Assembly: GCF_024171535.1 (NCBI RefSeq)
Contig: NZ_JALJZV010000016.1
Span: forward strand, 1-64,000
From: Flavobacterium sp. HSC-61S13
GTDB taxonomy: Bacteria > Bacteroidota > Bacteroidia > Flavobacteriales > Flavobacteriaceae
Reading direction: 5' to 3'
Length of the DNA: 64,000 bases
The notes below the pieces were generated by a model, which saw only the letters and a list, made by a program, of their open reading frames with translations, had not been told where the DNA came from and did not search any database. Made by a program: the position numbers and the translations under genes. Numbering within the stretch: position 1 is the first letter of the stretch; each line of letters begins with the position of its first letter. Below, piece by piece: positions 45,863-54,576 of the stretch.

Positions 45863-46744
45863 ATGGCATCATCTTTTGAGAGATATCAAAAAAGAAAATT
45901 AATTTCTTCGTATTTTTCGGTCATCTTGAGTATTTTCCTGGTACTTTTCCTTTTGGGAACCTTGGGTTTATTCATCATGAATTCCGAAAAAATATCTAAT
46001 AATTTCAGAGAGACTATACCGATGTCTATCTACTTTAACGACAAAGCCACCACTGCTGAATTAGAACAATTCCACAGAGATATGGAAATAGCCCCGTTCG
46101 TAAAAGACGTGCACTATGTATCTAAGGACTCTGCGGCAAAATCACATCAAGACATTATCGGCGAAGATTTTCTTCATTTCCTAGGTTTTAATCCACTAGA
46201 AAATTCCTTCGACATTCACCTGAAGGGAGATTATGTCGTATCGGACAGCATCAAGAATATCGAACTCGACTTTAAAAACAATCCACTAATCAGCGATACG
46301 GTCTACGATAAACAATTGGTCGAATTGGTCAACGAAAATATTAAAACCATTACTTTTTGGATTTTAGTTATCAGCAGTTTTCTAGCTGTTGTTGCGATGT
46401 TATTGATAAACAGCTCCCTGAGACTCTTGATTTTCTCGAGTCGTTTTATCATCAAAACCATGCAAATGGTAGGAGCTACGAAGTCATTTATTCGACGTCC
46501 TTTTATCTGGCACAGCATGAAACTCGGAATCATTGGATCTCTATTGGCTATAGCCGGTGTTTTTGGGGTATCTTATTACTTGGACTCTAAATTCCCTTCA
46601 CTCGGATTGGGTTTTAAAGAGGATTACTTCCCTATACTGATCATCTCTGTAGGTATCTTTTTAGTGGGTATAATCATTACTTCCATCAGTACGTTTTTTG
46701 CTACACAACGTTTCTTAAATTTAAAATCTGACGAATTATATTAA
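45863..46744 (+). CDS. ftsX: Cell division ABC transporter permease FtsX
   Basis: 293 residues, the usual length. One N-terminal helix (~17-42), a periplasmic domain (~50-165) and three C-terminal helices (~168-190, ~215-238, ~257-283), the FtsX/FtsE-type permease plan. FtsX with the ATPase FtsE regulates peptidoglycan hydrolases at the septum; ftsE is not adjacent. First of a five-gene rightward cluster with DUF3098, uppP, truB and a YiiX-like gene, a recurring order in Flavobacteriaceae as far as I recall. Confidence 0.92.
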   Translation: MASSFERYQKRKLISSYFSVILSIFLVLFLLGTLGLFIMNSEKISNNFRETIPMSIYFNDKATTAELEQFHRDMEIAPFVKDVHYVSKDSAAKSHQDIIGEDFLHFLGFNPLENSFDIHLKGDYVVSDSIKNIELDFKNNPLISDTVYDKQLVELVNENIKTITFWILVISSFLAVVAMLLINSSLRLLIFSSRFIIKTMQMVGATKSFIRRPFIWHSMKLGIIGSLLAIAGVFGVSYYLDSKFPSLGLGFKEDYFPILIISVGIFLVGIIITSISTFFATQRFLNLKSDELY

Positions 46745-46755
46745 GCTATATGATT

Positions 46756-46995
46756 ATGAATAACAACGAAAACCAAAATAGCGAATTCCTATTTGCCAAA
46801 AACAATTATATCATTTTAATCGCCGGTGTTTTGATCATTGCATTGGGCTATATACTCATGTCTGGCGGCGGAAATGATAATCCAGCTGAATTCAACGACG
46901 CTATATTCAACTTCAGAAGAATCAGACTAGCTCCAACAGTGATTTTTATTGGTTTTGGAGTATGTATCTATTCCATTTTCAAGAAAGCGAAATAA
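46756..46995 (+). CDS. DUF3098 small membrane protein
   Basis: 79 residues from the ATG at 46756 (an ATG two codons earlier is also possible). Two membrane helices (~16-34 and ~55-72) with LMSGGGNDNPAEFNDAIFN between them and RRIRLAPTVIFIGF starting the second: the DUF3098 pattern. Function unknown; its constant position between ftsX and uppP suggests a link to the cell envelope. 11 nt after ftsX. Confidence 0.85.
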   Translation: MNNNENQNSEFLFAKNNYIILIAGVLIIALGYILMSGGGNDNPAEFNDAIFNFRRIRLAPTVIFIGFGVCIYSIFKKAK

Positions 46996-47027
46996 ACGTA
47001 ATTCCCCTATAAACACCTATTTAAAAA

Positions 47028-47837
47028 ATGGATTTAATTCAAGCCATCCTTCTTGCTATTGTAGAAGGACTGACCGAATATTTACCGGTATCTTCCACCG
47101 CACACATGATTTTCACGAGTTCGTATTTTGACATTCAAAACGACGATTTCGTAAAGCTATTTCAAACCGCCATTCAATTTGGAGCCATACTTGCTGTAGT
47201 TGTATTATACTGGCGTAAGTTTTTTGATTTCACCCGTTTAAATTTTTATGTTAAGCTAGCTTGTGCAGTTATTCCAGCTCTAGTATTAGGAAAAATATTC
47301 GACGAAAAAATAGACGCAGTATTGGGAGAACCCATTCCAATCGCTATAGTATTAATAATTGGGGGTGTCGTTTTGTTATTTATCGATCGATACTTTAAAA
47401 ACCCAACAATTCTTAAAGAAGAAGACATCACAATCAAAAAAGCTGTTACCATTGGTTTTTGGCAATGTCTAGCCATGATGCCAGGTACCAGTCGTTCTGC
47501 TGCTTCCATCATCGGTGGAATGCAACAGGGACTATCGAGACAAACCGCAGCGGAATTTTCATTCTTCTTAGCGGTTCCGACGATGCTTGCTGTAACCGTA
47601 TACTCGATTGTTTTAAAAAAATACGAAAACACCGGACTAAAAGGATATGAACTGTTGATGGAAAATCCCGACAATATAAAATTGTTTATCTTGGGTAATG
47701 TCATCGCTTTTATAGTATCCATTTTAGCCATCAAATTCTTTATCGAAATTATCAAAAAATACGGTTTCAAACCTTGGGGTTGGTATCGTATTGTTGTTGG
47801 TTCACTTTTGTTAATCTATTTTGTTTACGTAAAATAA
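47028..47837 (+). CDS. uppP: Undecaprenyl-diphosphate phosphatase
   Basis: Also called BacA. Dephosphorylates undecaprenyl-PP to regenerate the lipid carrier for peptidoglycan and other glycans; also gives bacitracin tolerance. 269 residues, about eight helices. The two catalytic motifs are clear: EGLTEYLPVSSTAHM (~13-27) and PGTSRSAASIIGGMQQG (~151-167). It follows DUF3098 by 32 nt and precedes truB by 5 nt. Confidence 0.96.
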   Translation: MDLIQAILLAIVEGLTEYLPVSSTAHMIFTSSYFDIQNDDFVKLFQTAIQFGAILAVVVLYWRKFFDFTRLNFYVKLACAVIPALVLGKIFDEKIDAVLGEPIPIAIVLIIGGVVLLFIDRYFKNPTILKEEDITIKKAVTIGFWQCLAMMPGTSRSAASIIGGMQQGLSRQTAAEFSFFLAVPTMLAVTVYSIVLKKYENTGLKGYELLMENPDNIKLFILGNVIAFIVSILAIKFFIEIIKKYGFKPWGWYRIVVGSLLLIYFVYVK

Positions 47838-47842
47838 TAAGC

Positions 47843-48577
47843 ATGAAATTATCCGCTGAGGAATTCCAAAATGGTCAAATTTTATTGATCGATAAACCCT
47901 TGAACTGGTCCTCTTTTCAAGCGGTTAATAAAATCAAATGGGCATTAAAAAAACACTTGGGTTTAAAAAAAATAAAAGTGGGTCATGCCGGCACACTTGA
48001 CCCTTTGGCAACAGGGTTGTTAATCGTTTGTACAGGAAAGTCTACCAAACAAATCTCTGAACTGCAAGGGCAGATTAAAGAATATACAGGGCGTTTTTAC
48101 ATCGGGGCGACCACCCCATCTTATGATTTAGAGACAGAGATCAATCAAACTTTTGAAACGGCTCATATTACCGCTGAATTAATCGACAGCACCAGACTGC
48201 AATTTTTAGGCGAAATCGACCAGAAACCACCGATATTTTCGGCGATCAAAAAGGACGGCCGCAGATTATATGAACACGCTCGAAAAGGCGAAGAAGTCGA
48301 GATCGCAACGCGAAAAGTTACGATCAGTGAATTCGAAATCACCGACAACAACTTACCAGAACTCGAATTTAGAGTTGTTTGTTCGAAGGGCACCTATATC
48401 CGATCACTAGCCTTTGACTTTGGTCAGCAATTAAATTCCGGCTCACACTTAACCGCATTACGCAGAACTAAAATAGGCGACTACGACGTTCAAAATGCCA
48501 TTGCCGTAGAGGAATTTGAAACTATTTTCTTTGGTAGCAACGAACCTATCACAACACCAAACACTCCAAATATTTAA
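47843..48577 (+). CDS. truB: tRNA pseudouridine(55) synthase TruB
   Basis: Makes pseudouridine-55 in the T-loop of tRNAs. 244 residues from the ATG at 47843; a longer in-frame reading from 47774 would overlap uppP and is unlike TruB. Catalytic block GHAGTLDPLATGLL contains the nucleophilic Asp; IDKPLNWSSFQAVN and later KDGRRLYEHARKGE and SKGTYIRSLAFDFG are typical. The protein is on the short side because the C-terminal PUA domain is missing, as usual for Bacteroidota. Confidence 0.95.
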   Translation: MKLSAEEFQNGQILLIDKPLNWSSFQAVNKIKWALKKHLGLKKIKVGHAGTLDPLATGLLIVCTGKSTKQISELQGQIKEYTGRFYIGATTPSYDLETEINQTFETAHITAELIDSTRLQFLGEIDQKPPIFSAIKKDGRRLYEHARKGEEVEIATRKVTISEFEITDNNLPELEFRVVCSKGTYIRSLAFDFGQQLNSGSHLTALRRTKIGDYDVQNAIAVEEFETIFFGSNEPITTPNTPNI

Positions 48578-48584
48578 TCCTATT

Positions 48585-49208
48585 TTGAGAAGAAATCCAT
48601 TTTTGCTCCTTTTTTTACTACTGACTATAGTTTGTTTATCACAGACTAAATCCGTGTTACAAGAAGGTGATTTGATTTTTCAAAACCTCAATTGCGGACC
48701 GATGTGCGATGCAATCAATGAGGTGACAACCGGGTATAAAGATTTAAAATTTAACCACATAGGTCTTGTCGTTTTTAAAAACGACGAGATTTATGTGCTT
48801 GAAGCCAGTGGAGCTGCCGTAAAAAGCACTCCTTTAGATGTGTTTTTAAGTTATTCCTCACAAACAATGTATTTGGGTAGATTAAAAGAGGACTACCTTG
48901 ATTTAATACCCCAAGCCATTCAATTTGCTACGCAACAGATCGGAGTTCCGTATGACGATGAATTTCTATACGACAACGGAAAATATTACTGTTCCGAATT
49001 GATCTATGACGCTTTTAAATACGCCTACAAAAAACCGTTTTTCAGCCTGTATCCGATGACCTACAAACCCTTGAACTCCGACGAATTCTTTCCAATATGG
49101 GTTTCGTACTTTAAGGAATTGGGCCAAGAGATACCGGAAGGATTACCGGGATGTAACCCTGGGGGTTTGTCAACTTCAGATCGAATTCAGATGTTAGGTC
49201 CTCTATAA
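48585..49208 (+). CDS. YiiX-like NlpC/P60-superfamily cysteine hydrolase, secreted
   Basis: 207 residues from a TTG at 48585, which gives MRRNPFLLLFLLLTIVCLSQ, an ideal signal peptide 7 nt after the truB stop. An ATG at 48516 would overlap truB by 62 nt and spoil the signal sequence. The mature part is a permuted papain-like domain: EGDLIFQNLNCGPMCDAI, the His in FNHIGLVV, and the catalytic Cys in KYYCSELIYDAF. Substrate is uncertain (peptidoglycan peptide or lipid amide). Last in the ftsX cluster. Confidence 0.8.
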   Translation: MRRNPFLLLFLLLTIVCLSQTKSVLQEGDLIFQNLNCGPMCDAINEVTTGYKDLKFNHIGLVVFKNDEIYVLEASGAAVKSTPLDVFLSYSSQTMYLGRLKEDYLDLIPQAIQFATQQIGVPYDDEFLYDNGKYYCSELIYDAFKYAYKKPFFSLYPMTYKPLNSDEFFPIWVSYFKELGQEIPEGLPGCNPGGLSTSDRIQMLGPL

Positions 49209-49361
49209 ATATAGGTATTTTCGGGATAATTAGCAAAAAATTAGACTAAAAGAAGCTTATTTATGTCGCAATGACTCCTTTAATTACAGACCCTTTCGTT
49301 ATTTTTACGCCAATTTTGACGAAAAATGACCTGGACACGGTTAAATTGATTTTATAAAATG

Positions 49362-49369
49362 TACTTTTG
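49362..49369 (+). promoter_or_regulatory. -7 promoter box (TACTTTTG) for the J-domain/KTSC gene
   Basis: Exact TAnnTTTG match, 68 nt before the ATG at 49438. A TTG at 49346-49348 lies 13 nt upstream, closer than the usual -33 spacing. Confidence 0.45.
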
Positions 49370-49437
49370 CCGAAATTATTGTTTTAGGGCTCAATAGATG
49401 TTCCTCTTTTAAGAACAATAAAGACCTCATTTTATTT

Positions 49438-49878
49438 ATGAAAAGAATTATCAGTCACAGAAATCTATTGGGTGTAGAAAAAAACACCGAATTAAAAGAA
49501 TTAAAAACGATCTACCGCAATTTTATGAAGGAATTTCATCCTGATAAAATTCAAGACAATCCGGAAGCTCAATTAGAAGCTGAAGAAAAAAGTAAAAAAA
49601 TCATTGAAGCCTATCATTTCTTGGTAAGTATTGCACCAGAAACCGTTGCTAATACGTTACCTGAGTACACTGAAACTACAACAAAATCTAGTATTCAAGA
49701 TTTCAATTACGAGCGTTCGGTTTTAACCATCACGTTTACAAATGGAAGCAGCTACGAATATTTCAGCGTACCGAGAAACACTTATATAAAATTAGTTAAT
49801 GCCGATTCTCCTGCACGTTTTGCAAGAAGACATATCTACACCGAGTTTATTTACAGAAAAACTGGTAACGCAGAATAA
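49438..49878 (+). CDS. J-domain protein with C-terminal KTSC domain
   Basis: 146 residues. N-terminal J-like domain (~4-62) with the Hsp70-stimulating HPD motif in MKEFHPDKIQDNPE and a helix KSKKIIEAYHFLVS. C-terminal KTSC domain (~88-142), with FNYERSVLTITFTNGSSYEYFSVPRNTYIKL and SPARFARRHIYTEF. Both domains are clear from sequence. KTSC domains are small beta domains often linked to nucleic-acid or phage-related proteins; their binding partner is not established. Own promoter box and a strong terminator. No phage genes nearby. Confidence 0.85.
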   Translation: MKRIISHRNLLGVEKNTELKELKTIYRNFMKEFHPDKIQDNPEAQLEAEEKSKKIIEAYHFLVSIAPETVANTLPEYTETTTKSSIQDFNYERSVLTITFTNGSSYEYFSVPRNTYIKLVNADSPARFARRHIYTEFIYRKTGNAE

Positions 49879-49887
49879 ATCTATTTT

Positions 49888-49925
49888 ACTGAGATTTTTG
49901 AATTCAAAAATCTCAGTATTTTTTT
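49888..49925 (+). terminator. Terminator after the J-domain/KTSC gene
   Basis: A perfect 30-nt palindrome (49888-49917; arm ACTGAGATTTTTGAA) followed by a T-run, 10 nt past the stop. Confidence 0.85.
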
Positions 49926-49929
49926 GCTT

Positions 49930-50544
49930 TTATAAATTTGCAGCCACTGCAACACTATTCATCATTTCCATTACTTCATTTTGAATAGCTACGCCTTTAT
50001 CTTTCGCGTACCATTTTTGCAAGACCACTATCCCTTGTTCGTCAAACTGGCCGAATTCCGCTTTATAATCTACTACTGCCTTTTGAGCACCATCAGGTCT
50101 TGGTCCCCAATCTGCAAGAACCTCCAAGGTATTTTTATCCAAAACGATCAACTTGGGAATTGCCTTACCTCCATTGGTCAAAAACTCTTCCATCAACTCA
50201 TTATTTTGATCTCTAAAAACAACAACCAAATCAATAGCCGTAGAAGCCTCAGCCATTTTATTTAAAACCGGTAAGATTTGAGCGGCATCGCCACACCAGC
50301 TTTCAGAAATCACCAACCAAATATAGGCTCCTTTTAATTGTTGTAACTTGGCCTGAACTTGATCCGTAATTACCATTGTTTTGTCCAAGCGATTTAAACG
50401 AGCTTCATTAAGCTCTGCGTAAGACAGATAGCCTTCCTCTAATTCCAATATTTCAGGATTATTTAATAGGGCATTAGTCACAAAAGATCTATATTGCTTA
50501 TAGGTATAGCTTTTTTCCAAACTTTGTGTAATGATGTTTTTCAT
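49930..50544 (-). CDS. Thioredoxin-family protein with a single active-site cysteine
   Basis: 204 residues without signal peptide. A thioredoxin-like fold spans ~70-170 with SESWCGDAAQILPVLNKMA; the motif is WCGDA, so the usual second Cys of CGPC is absent. PDGAQKAVVDYKAEFG follows the fold's last strand. This matches the Bacteroidota thioredoxin_9-like group. It is likely cytosolic; a monothiol role is inferred. Promoter box TATATTTG at 50566-50573 on the reverse strand. Confidence 0.85.
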   Translation of the reverse strand: MKNIITQSLEKSYTYKQYRSFVTNALLNNPEILELEEGYLSYAELNEARLNRLDKTMVITDQVQAKLQQLKGAYIWLVISESWCGDAAQILPVLNKMAEASTAIDLVVVFRDQNNELMEEFLTNGGKAIPKLIVLDKNTLEVLADWGPRPDGAQKAVVDYKAEFGQFDEQGIVVLQKWYAKDKGVAIQNEVMEMMNSVAVAANL

Positions 50545-50565
50545 TTTATAGTAAATTTATGCATT

Positions 50566-50573
50566 CAAATATA
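50566..50573 (-). promoter_or_regulatory. -7 promoter box (TATATTTG) for the thioredoxin-like gene
   Basis: Exact TAnnTTTG match on the reverse strand, 21 nt upstream of the ATG at 50544. It lies inside the longer possible patatin reading, which argues for the later patatin start. Confidence 0.5.
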
Positions 50574-50606
50574 GAACATTTATCCATTCCAAAAGACAGA
50601 TTTCAA

Positions 50607-51407
50607 ATGGAAGAACAACAGTTATCTTCAGGATTAGTACTATCAGGGGGCGGTTATAAAGGCATAGCACATGCTGGTGTATTACAATTTTTAGATGAAG
50701 AGGGTATTCGTCCTACTAAAATTGCGGGAACTAGTGCGGGATCAATTGTTGCAGGACTTTATGCTTTTGGAATTAAACCACCCGAGATACTCGATTTTTT
50801 TAAATCGGTAAACATTTTTAATTGGCATCATTTTACGATAAAAAAGGCTGGCATCATGGATGCTTATGCCTTCCACAAGTACCTAAATAAAATTTTTAAC
50901 GACCACATACTCGACGATTTAGAGATCCCTCTATATATCACCGCAACTGATATAGTACGCGGAAAATTAAAAATATTTAGTCCGGAAACCAAAATAGCAG
51001 ATGCACTCCTGGCCTCTAGTGCCTTTCCTGGTGTATTCTCTCCGTTTAAAATTGAGGATAGACTATATAGCGATGGCGGTATCTTAAACAATTTCCCTTC
51101 CAATATACTACAAGGGCGTTGTGATTATATCATCGGGGTCAATGTCTGTCCTTTGCAGGAGATAGAAGAGCCCCAATTAACTTCTATAAAATCAGTCACA
51201 GCACGTGCTTACGAGTTAATGACCACCTTGAATAACTATCAAAAAATACAGCTTTGCGATTGGATTATTGAACCGAAGGCACTGACAGAATACTCGACTT
51301 TTGAGCGCAATCGCAATCGAATGGATCAGATTTATGAGATTGGATATTTGGCGGCAAAAGAAAGCTTTCAAGAGAAAAAGCATAATTTTAAAAATCTTAT
51401 TTTATAA
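50607..51407 (+). CDS. Patatin-like phospholipase
   Basis: 266 residues from the ATG at 50607; an ATG at 50559 would add 16 residues and cover the divergent promoter. Patatin features are complete: oxyanion loop LSGGGYKGIAHAG, nucleophile in GTSAGS (~residue 44), and the Asp of the catalytic dyad in SDGGILNNFP (~residue 156). Cytosolic or membrane-associated acyl hydrolase; exact lipid substrate unknown. Just upstream of pyrH, which has its own promoter box. Confidence 0.88.
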   Translation: MEEQQLSSGLVLSGGGYKGIAHAGVLQFLDEEGIRPTKIAGTSAGSIVAGLYAFGIKPPEILDFFKSVNIFNWHHFTIKKAGIMDAYAFHKYLNKIFNDHILDDLEIPLYITATDIVRGKLKIFSPETKIADALLASSAFPGVFSPFKIEDRLYSDGGILNNFPSNILQGRCDYIIGVNVCPLQEIEEPQLTSIKSVTARAYELMTTLNNYQKIQLCDWIIEPKALTEYSTFERNRNRMDQIYEIGYLAAKESFQEKKHNFKNLIL

Positions 51408-51421
51408 AAACAGATAATGAC

Positions 51422-51429
51422 TATATTTG
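51422..51429 (+). promoter_or_regulatory. -7 promoter box (TATATTTG) for pyrH-frr
   Basis: Exact TAnnTTTG match, 24 nt before the pyrH ATG at 51454. It overlaps a TTG (51427) that would otherwise be read as an upstream start. Confidence 0.55.
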
Positions 51430-51453
51430 CACAATCTTAAAATCATCCTTTCA

Positions 51454-52164
51454 ATGAAATACAAAAGAATTCTACTAAAATTAAGTGGAGAAGCCTTAAT
51501 GGGAGAAAATCAATACGGTATTGATCCAAAGAAGTTAGCAGAATACGCTGCAGAGATAAAACAAATACACAATAAAGGTATTCAAATCGCGATTGTAATT
51601 GGCGGTGGAAACATCTTTAGAGGAGTTGCTGGAGCAAGTGAAGGGATGGATCGTGTTCAAGGTGATTATATGGGAATGTTAGCTACAGTGATCAACGGCA
51701 TGGCCTTGCAAGGAGCTCTTGAAGCTGCTGGTATGTTGACTCGTCTACAAACCGCTTTAAAAATTGAAGCTGTTGCTGAACCTTATATCAAAAGAAGAGC
51801 TGTTCGTCACTTAGAAAAAGGACGTATTGTAATTTTTGGTGCAGGTACGGGTAATCCGTATTTTACAACGGACACCGCTGCGGTATTAAGAGGTGTTGAA
51901 ATCAATGCAGATGTTATCTTAAAAGGAACGCGAGTAGATGGCGTTTATTCAGCAGATCCAGAGAAAGATCCTACGGCAGTAAAATATGAAACCATCACTT
52001 TTGACGATGTCTTGAGAATGGGATTGAACGTTATGGATACGACTGCATTTACATTAAGTCAAGAAAATCATTTACCAATAGTGGTATTTGACATGAATAA
52101 AAAAGATAATTTACTTAAAGTTTGCGAAGGAGAAACTATAGGTACCACAGTAAATATTAATTGA
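51454..52164 (+). CDS. pyrH: UMP kinase
   Basis: Phosphorylates UMP to UDP; hexameric enzyme of the amino-acid-kinase fold. 236 residues from ATG 51454 ([17 protein letters not shown]); the 9-codon upstream extension begins with a TTG that is part of the promoter box. Motifs: [36 protein letters not shown] and MDTTAFTL, all diagnostic. Followed after 14 nt by frr, a widely conserved pair. Confidence 0.97.
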   Translation: MKYKRILLKLSGEALMGENQYGIDPKKLAEYAAEIKQIHNKGIQIAIVIGGGNIFRGVAGASEGMDRVQGDYMGMLATVINGMALQGALEAAGMLTRLQTALKIEAVAEPYIKRRAVRHLEKGRIVIFGAGTGNPYFTTDTAAVLRGVEINADVILKGTRVDGVYSADPEKDPTAVKYETITFDDVLRMGLNVMDTTAFTLSQENHLPIVVFDMNKKDNLLKVCEGETIGTTVNIN

Positions 52165-52178
52165 TAGAATAAAAAGTT

Positions 52179-52742
52179 ATGACTGAAGAGATAAACTTTA
52201 TTATTGCCAGTACTAAGGAGTCTATGGAGGGTACTATTGCCCACTTAGAGAAAGAACTTTTAAATATCCGTGCTGGAAAAGCAACTCCACAAATGTTAGG
52301 AGGTGTTTTCGTAGACTATTATGGCTCTCCGACTCCATTGTCACAGGTGGCCAATATTAATGTACCCGATGCACGTACCCTTGCGGTTACACCTTGGGAA
52401 AAAAGCATGCTTCAACCCATAGAAAAAGCAATAATGATCGCCAATTTAGGATTAAACCCTATGAATAATGGAGAGAACATCATTATCAACATCCCTGCTT
52501 TAACAGAAGAACGCAGAAGAGACTTGGCAAAACAATCTAAAACAGAAGCTGAAGATGCCAAAATCGGTATTCGTAACGCTCGTAAAGATGCCAATACAGA
52601 AATTAAAAAATTGGAAAAAGAAGGTACTTCAGAAGATATCTGTAAAGTAGCTGAGGAAAGCATCCAAAAGATTACTGATTCCTATATCAAAAAAATCGAT
52701 GAAATCTTCGCAGTTAAAGAAGCTGAAATCATGAAAGTATAA
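52179..52742 (+). CDS. frr: Ribosome recycling factor
   Basis: 187 residues, standard length. With EF-G it splits post-termination ribosomes. Domain I three-helix bundle and domain II beta region: ELLNIRAGKATPQML, VDYYGSPTPLSQVANI, RTLAVTPWEKSM, and the C-terminal helices with EERRRDLAKQSKTEAEDAKIG split over ~115-145. In operon with pyrH and closed by a terminator. Confidence 0.97.
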   Translation: MTEEINFIIASTKESMEGTIAHLEKELLNIRAGKATPQMLGGVFVDYYGSPTPLSQVANINVPDARTLAVTPWEKSMLQPIEKAIMIANLGLNPMNNGENIIINIPALTEERRRDLAKQSKTEAEDAKIGIRNARKDANTEIKKLEKEGTSEDICKVAEESIQKITDSYIKKIDEIFAVKEAEIMKV

Positions 52743-52749
52743 AGTCAAA

Positions 52750-52775
52750 AAAATCCGCAAATTGCGGATTTTTTG
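52750..52775 (+). terminator. Terminator of pyrH-frr
   Basis: AATCCGC / GCGGATT with AAATT loop, extended by A/T pairs and followed by TTTT. An A-run before it lets it also serve the convergent SMR gene. Confidence 0.8.
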
Positions 52776-52795
52776 TTTTCTATATGGGTGTTTTG

Positions 52796-53122
52796 CTAAT
52801 TCGAAACAAACTTGAGGCCAATAATCGATGCTATAAGTGTTGTAATAAAAAATACCCTCCAAAAATCAGCCGGTTCTTTAAAAATAAAGATTCCAACGAT
52901 GACTGTTCCAACTGCCCCTATTCCAGTCCATACCGCATAAGCCGTTCCTATAGGCAAAGTCTGAGTCGCTTTATACAACAAAAACATACTGATAGTCAAG
53001 CAAACGAAAAAACCACACATCCACAATGCGGATACTGTGCCAGTGGTTTCCTTGGCTTTCCCCAAACATGATGCAAAACCCACTTCAAAAAGACCTCCAA
53101 TAACCAATAAAATCCAATTCAT
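52796..53122 (-). CDS. SugE/Gdx-like small multidrug resistance family exporter
   Basis: 108 residues from ATG 53122 (MNWILLVIGGLFEVGFASCL); a longer start at 53173 would overlap the promoter box. Four membrane helices. The conserved Glu of SMR proteins is E13 in GGLFEV, and the SugE-type segment LPIGTAYAVWTGIGAVG is present. SugE-type proteins (Gdx) export guanidinium, while EmrE-types export drugs. The sequence seems closer to SugE. Only one gene is present; it probably forms a dual-topology homodimer. Confidence 0.88.
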   Translation of the reverse strand: MNWILLVIGGLFEVGFASCLGKAKETTGTVSALWMCGFFVCLTISMFLLYKATQTLPIGTAYAVWTGIGAVGTVIVGIFIFKEPADFWRVFFITTLIASIIGLKFVSN

Positions 53123-53143
53123 CCTTTTTATTTTTTTTTTTTG

Positions 53144-53151
53144 CAAATATA
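53144..53151 (-). promoter_or_regulatory. -7 promoter box (TATATTTG) for the SMR exporter gene
   Basis: Exact TAnnTTTG match on the reverse strand, 21 nt upstream of the ATG at 53122. The leader is an A-run. Confidence 0.55.
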
Positions 53152-53325
53152 CTTCAGCAAAAACAAAGTTCATGCACTTCCTAAAATAAGACCGCTGCCT
53201 TTCTCATTTATACCAAAAACCAAGCGACTCCCCAAAACCGCTATACAAATAGAAATATAGTTGTTGTTTTTATTTTAATTGTTAATAAAATTTAACATAT
53301 TTGTTACCATATACCAAACCGAGCT

Positions 53326-54576
53326 ATGAAACAACTATACATCCTATTAATCTTTTTAAGTTGTATACCTGCAACTTCCCAAACGAGTAAAAAGGTCTTT
53401 TTTATCGGCAATAGTTATACAGACACACACAATATACCACAACTGGTTGAATCCATAGCTAAGGCAGCGGGTGATCAGCTATCCTATACGAGTCATGCCC
53501 CAGGTGGCGCTACACTTCAGCAGCACAACAACAATCAAAACGTCAATAACACCATCGCTCAAGGTAACTGGGACTATGTCGTTTTACAAGAGCAAAGTCA
53601 GCTTCCCGCATTTCCCGATCCCGATGTAATCAATCTGGTATATCCGTATGCCGCTGCTTTAAGCAAAAAAATAAAACAAGCCAATCCTTGTACACAGGTG
53701 ACGTTCTACATGACCTGGGGTAGAAAAAATGGCGACCAAACCAACTGTGCCTTTTGGAAACCGCTGTGCACCTATATCGGCATGGACGACCTACTCCAAC
53801 AAAGATATATGACTATGGCTACCACAAACAAAGGTATCGTTGCACCCGTAGCAGCTGTTTGGCGCTATCTGATCACCAATAATCCTGAAATCGAACTTTA
53901 TTCAGCAGACGAATCTCATCCATCCGTAGAAGGTGCTATGGCAGCAGCTTATACTTTTTATACGGTGTTTTTTGAAAAAGCACCAACAAGTTCTACTTTT
54001 ACCAATAACCTACCATCTTCGACGATTAACACGATTAAAAATGCCGTCGATAAAATTGTTTTTAACAATCTTGCCAATTGGAAGATTTACGATTATGATC
54101 CAGTCTCTAACTTTGACTATACGTTAACCAATAACGAAGTTACTTTCAAAAACCTATCAATAAATTCTGAAGATTACCTCTGGACCTTTGGAGATGGAAG
54201 CAGTTCAAATTCGACAAACCCGACGCACACCTACAACAATACCGGTACTTTCACAGTACAATTAAGCGCCGCGAAATGCTCGAAAACAGTAGTGTTTGAA
54301 AAAACAATTCAAATCAAAACTTTAGCCACTGAAAATTTCATTTCCAAAAGCGCTTTCTTATACCCCAATCCAGCTAATCATCAAATGGAATTCACCACAA
54401 CGCAAAACGTACAAAACATAGAGATCATCGATTTCAACGGAAAGATCATCGCTCCAAAATTCAGTTCAAATCAAAACAAACACCTAATAGATCTGAGCGC
54501 TCTAGCAAGTGGCAGTTATTATTTGCGAGTAAAATATACTCATGGAAACGATGCACATCCCTTTATCAAGTTGTAA
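53326..54576 (+). CDS. Secreted SGNH/GDSL-type hydrolase with PKD domain and T9SS sorting tail
   Basis: 416 residues. Signal peptide ~1-18 (ending ATSQ); SGNH hydrolase-like domain ~22-225 with VFFIGNSYTD (nucleophile Ser), VVLQEQSQLP and DESHPSVEGA (catalytic Asp/His); PKD domain ~260-330 with YLWTFGDGSSSNSTNPTHTY; type A T9SS C-terminal domain ~340-416 with FLYPNPANHQMEF and SGSYYLRV. It is probably secreted by the SprA system and hydrolyses an ester, perhaps on a polysaccharide; the substrate cannot be told. Single gene. Confidence 0.9.
   Translation: MKQLYILLIFLSCIPATSQTSKKVFFIGNSYTDTHNIPQLVESIAKAAGDQLSYTSHAPGGATLQQHNNNQNVNNTIAQGNWDYVVLQEQSQLPAFPDPDVINLVYPYAAALSKKIKQANPCTQVTFYMTWGRKNGDQTNCAFWKPLCTYIGMDDLLQQRYMTMATTNKGIVAPVAAVWRYLITNNPEIELYSADESHPSVEGAMAAAYTFYTVFFEKAPTSSTFTNNLPSSTINTIKNAVDKIVFNNLANWKIYDYDPVSNFDYTLTNNEVTFKNLSINSEDYLWTFGDGSSSNSTNPTHTYNNTGTFTVQLSAAKCSKTVVFEKTIQIKTLATENFISKSAFLYPNPANHQMEFTTTQNVQNIEIIDFNGKIIAPKFSSNQNKHLIDLSALASGSYYLRVKYTHGNDAHPFIKL

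Noticed and set aside
47246..47770. 174-codon reverse reading frame opposite uppP
   Set aside because: Antisense shadow of a conserved hydrophobic gene; no initiation or family features.
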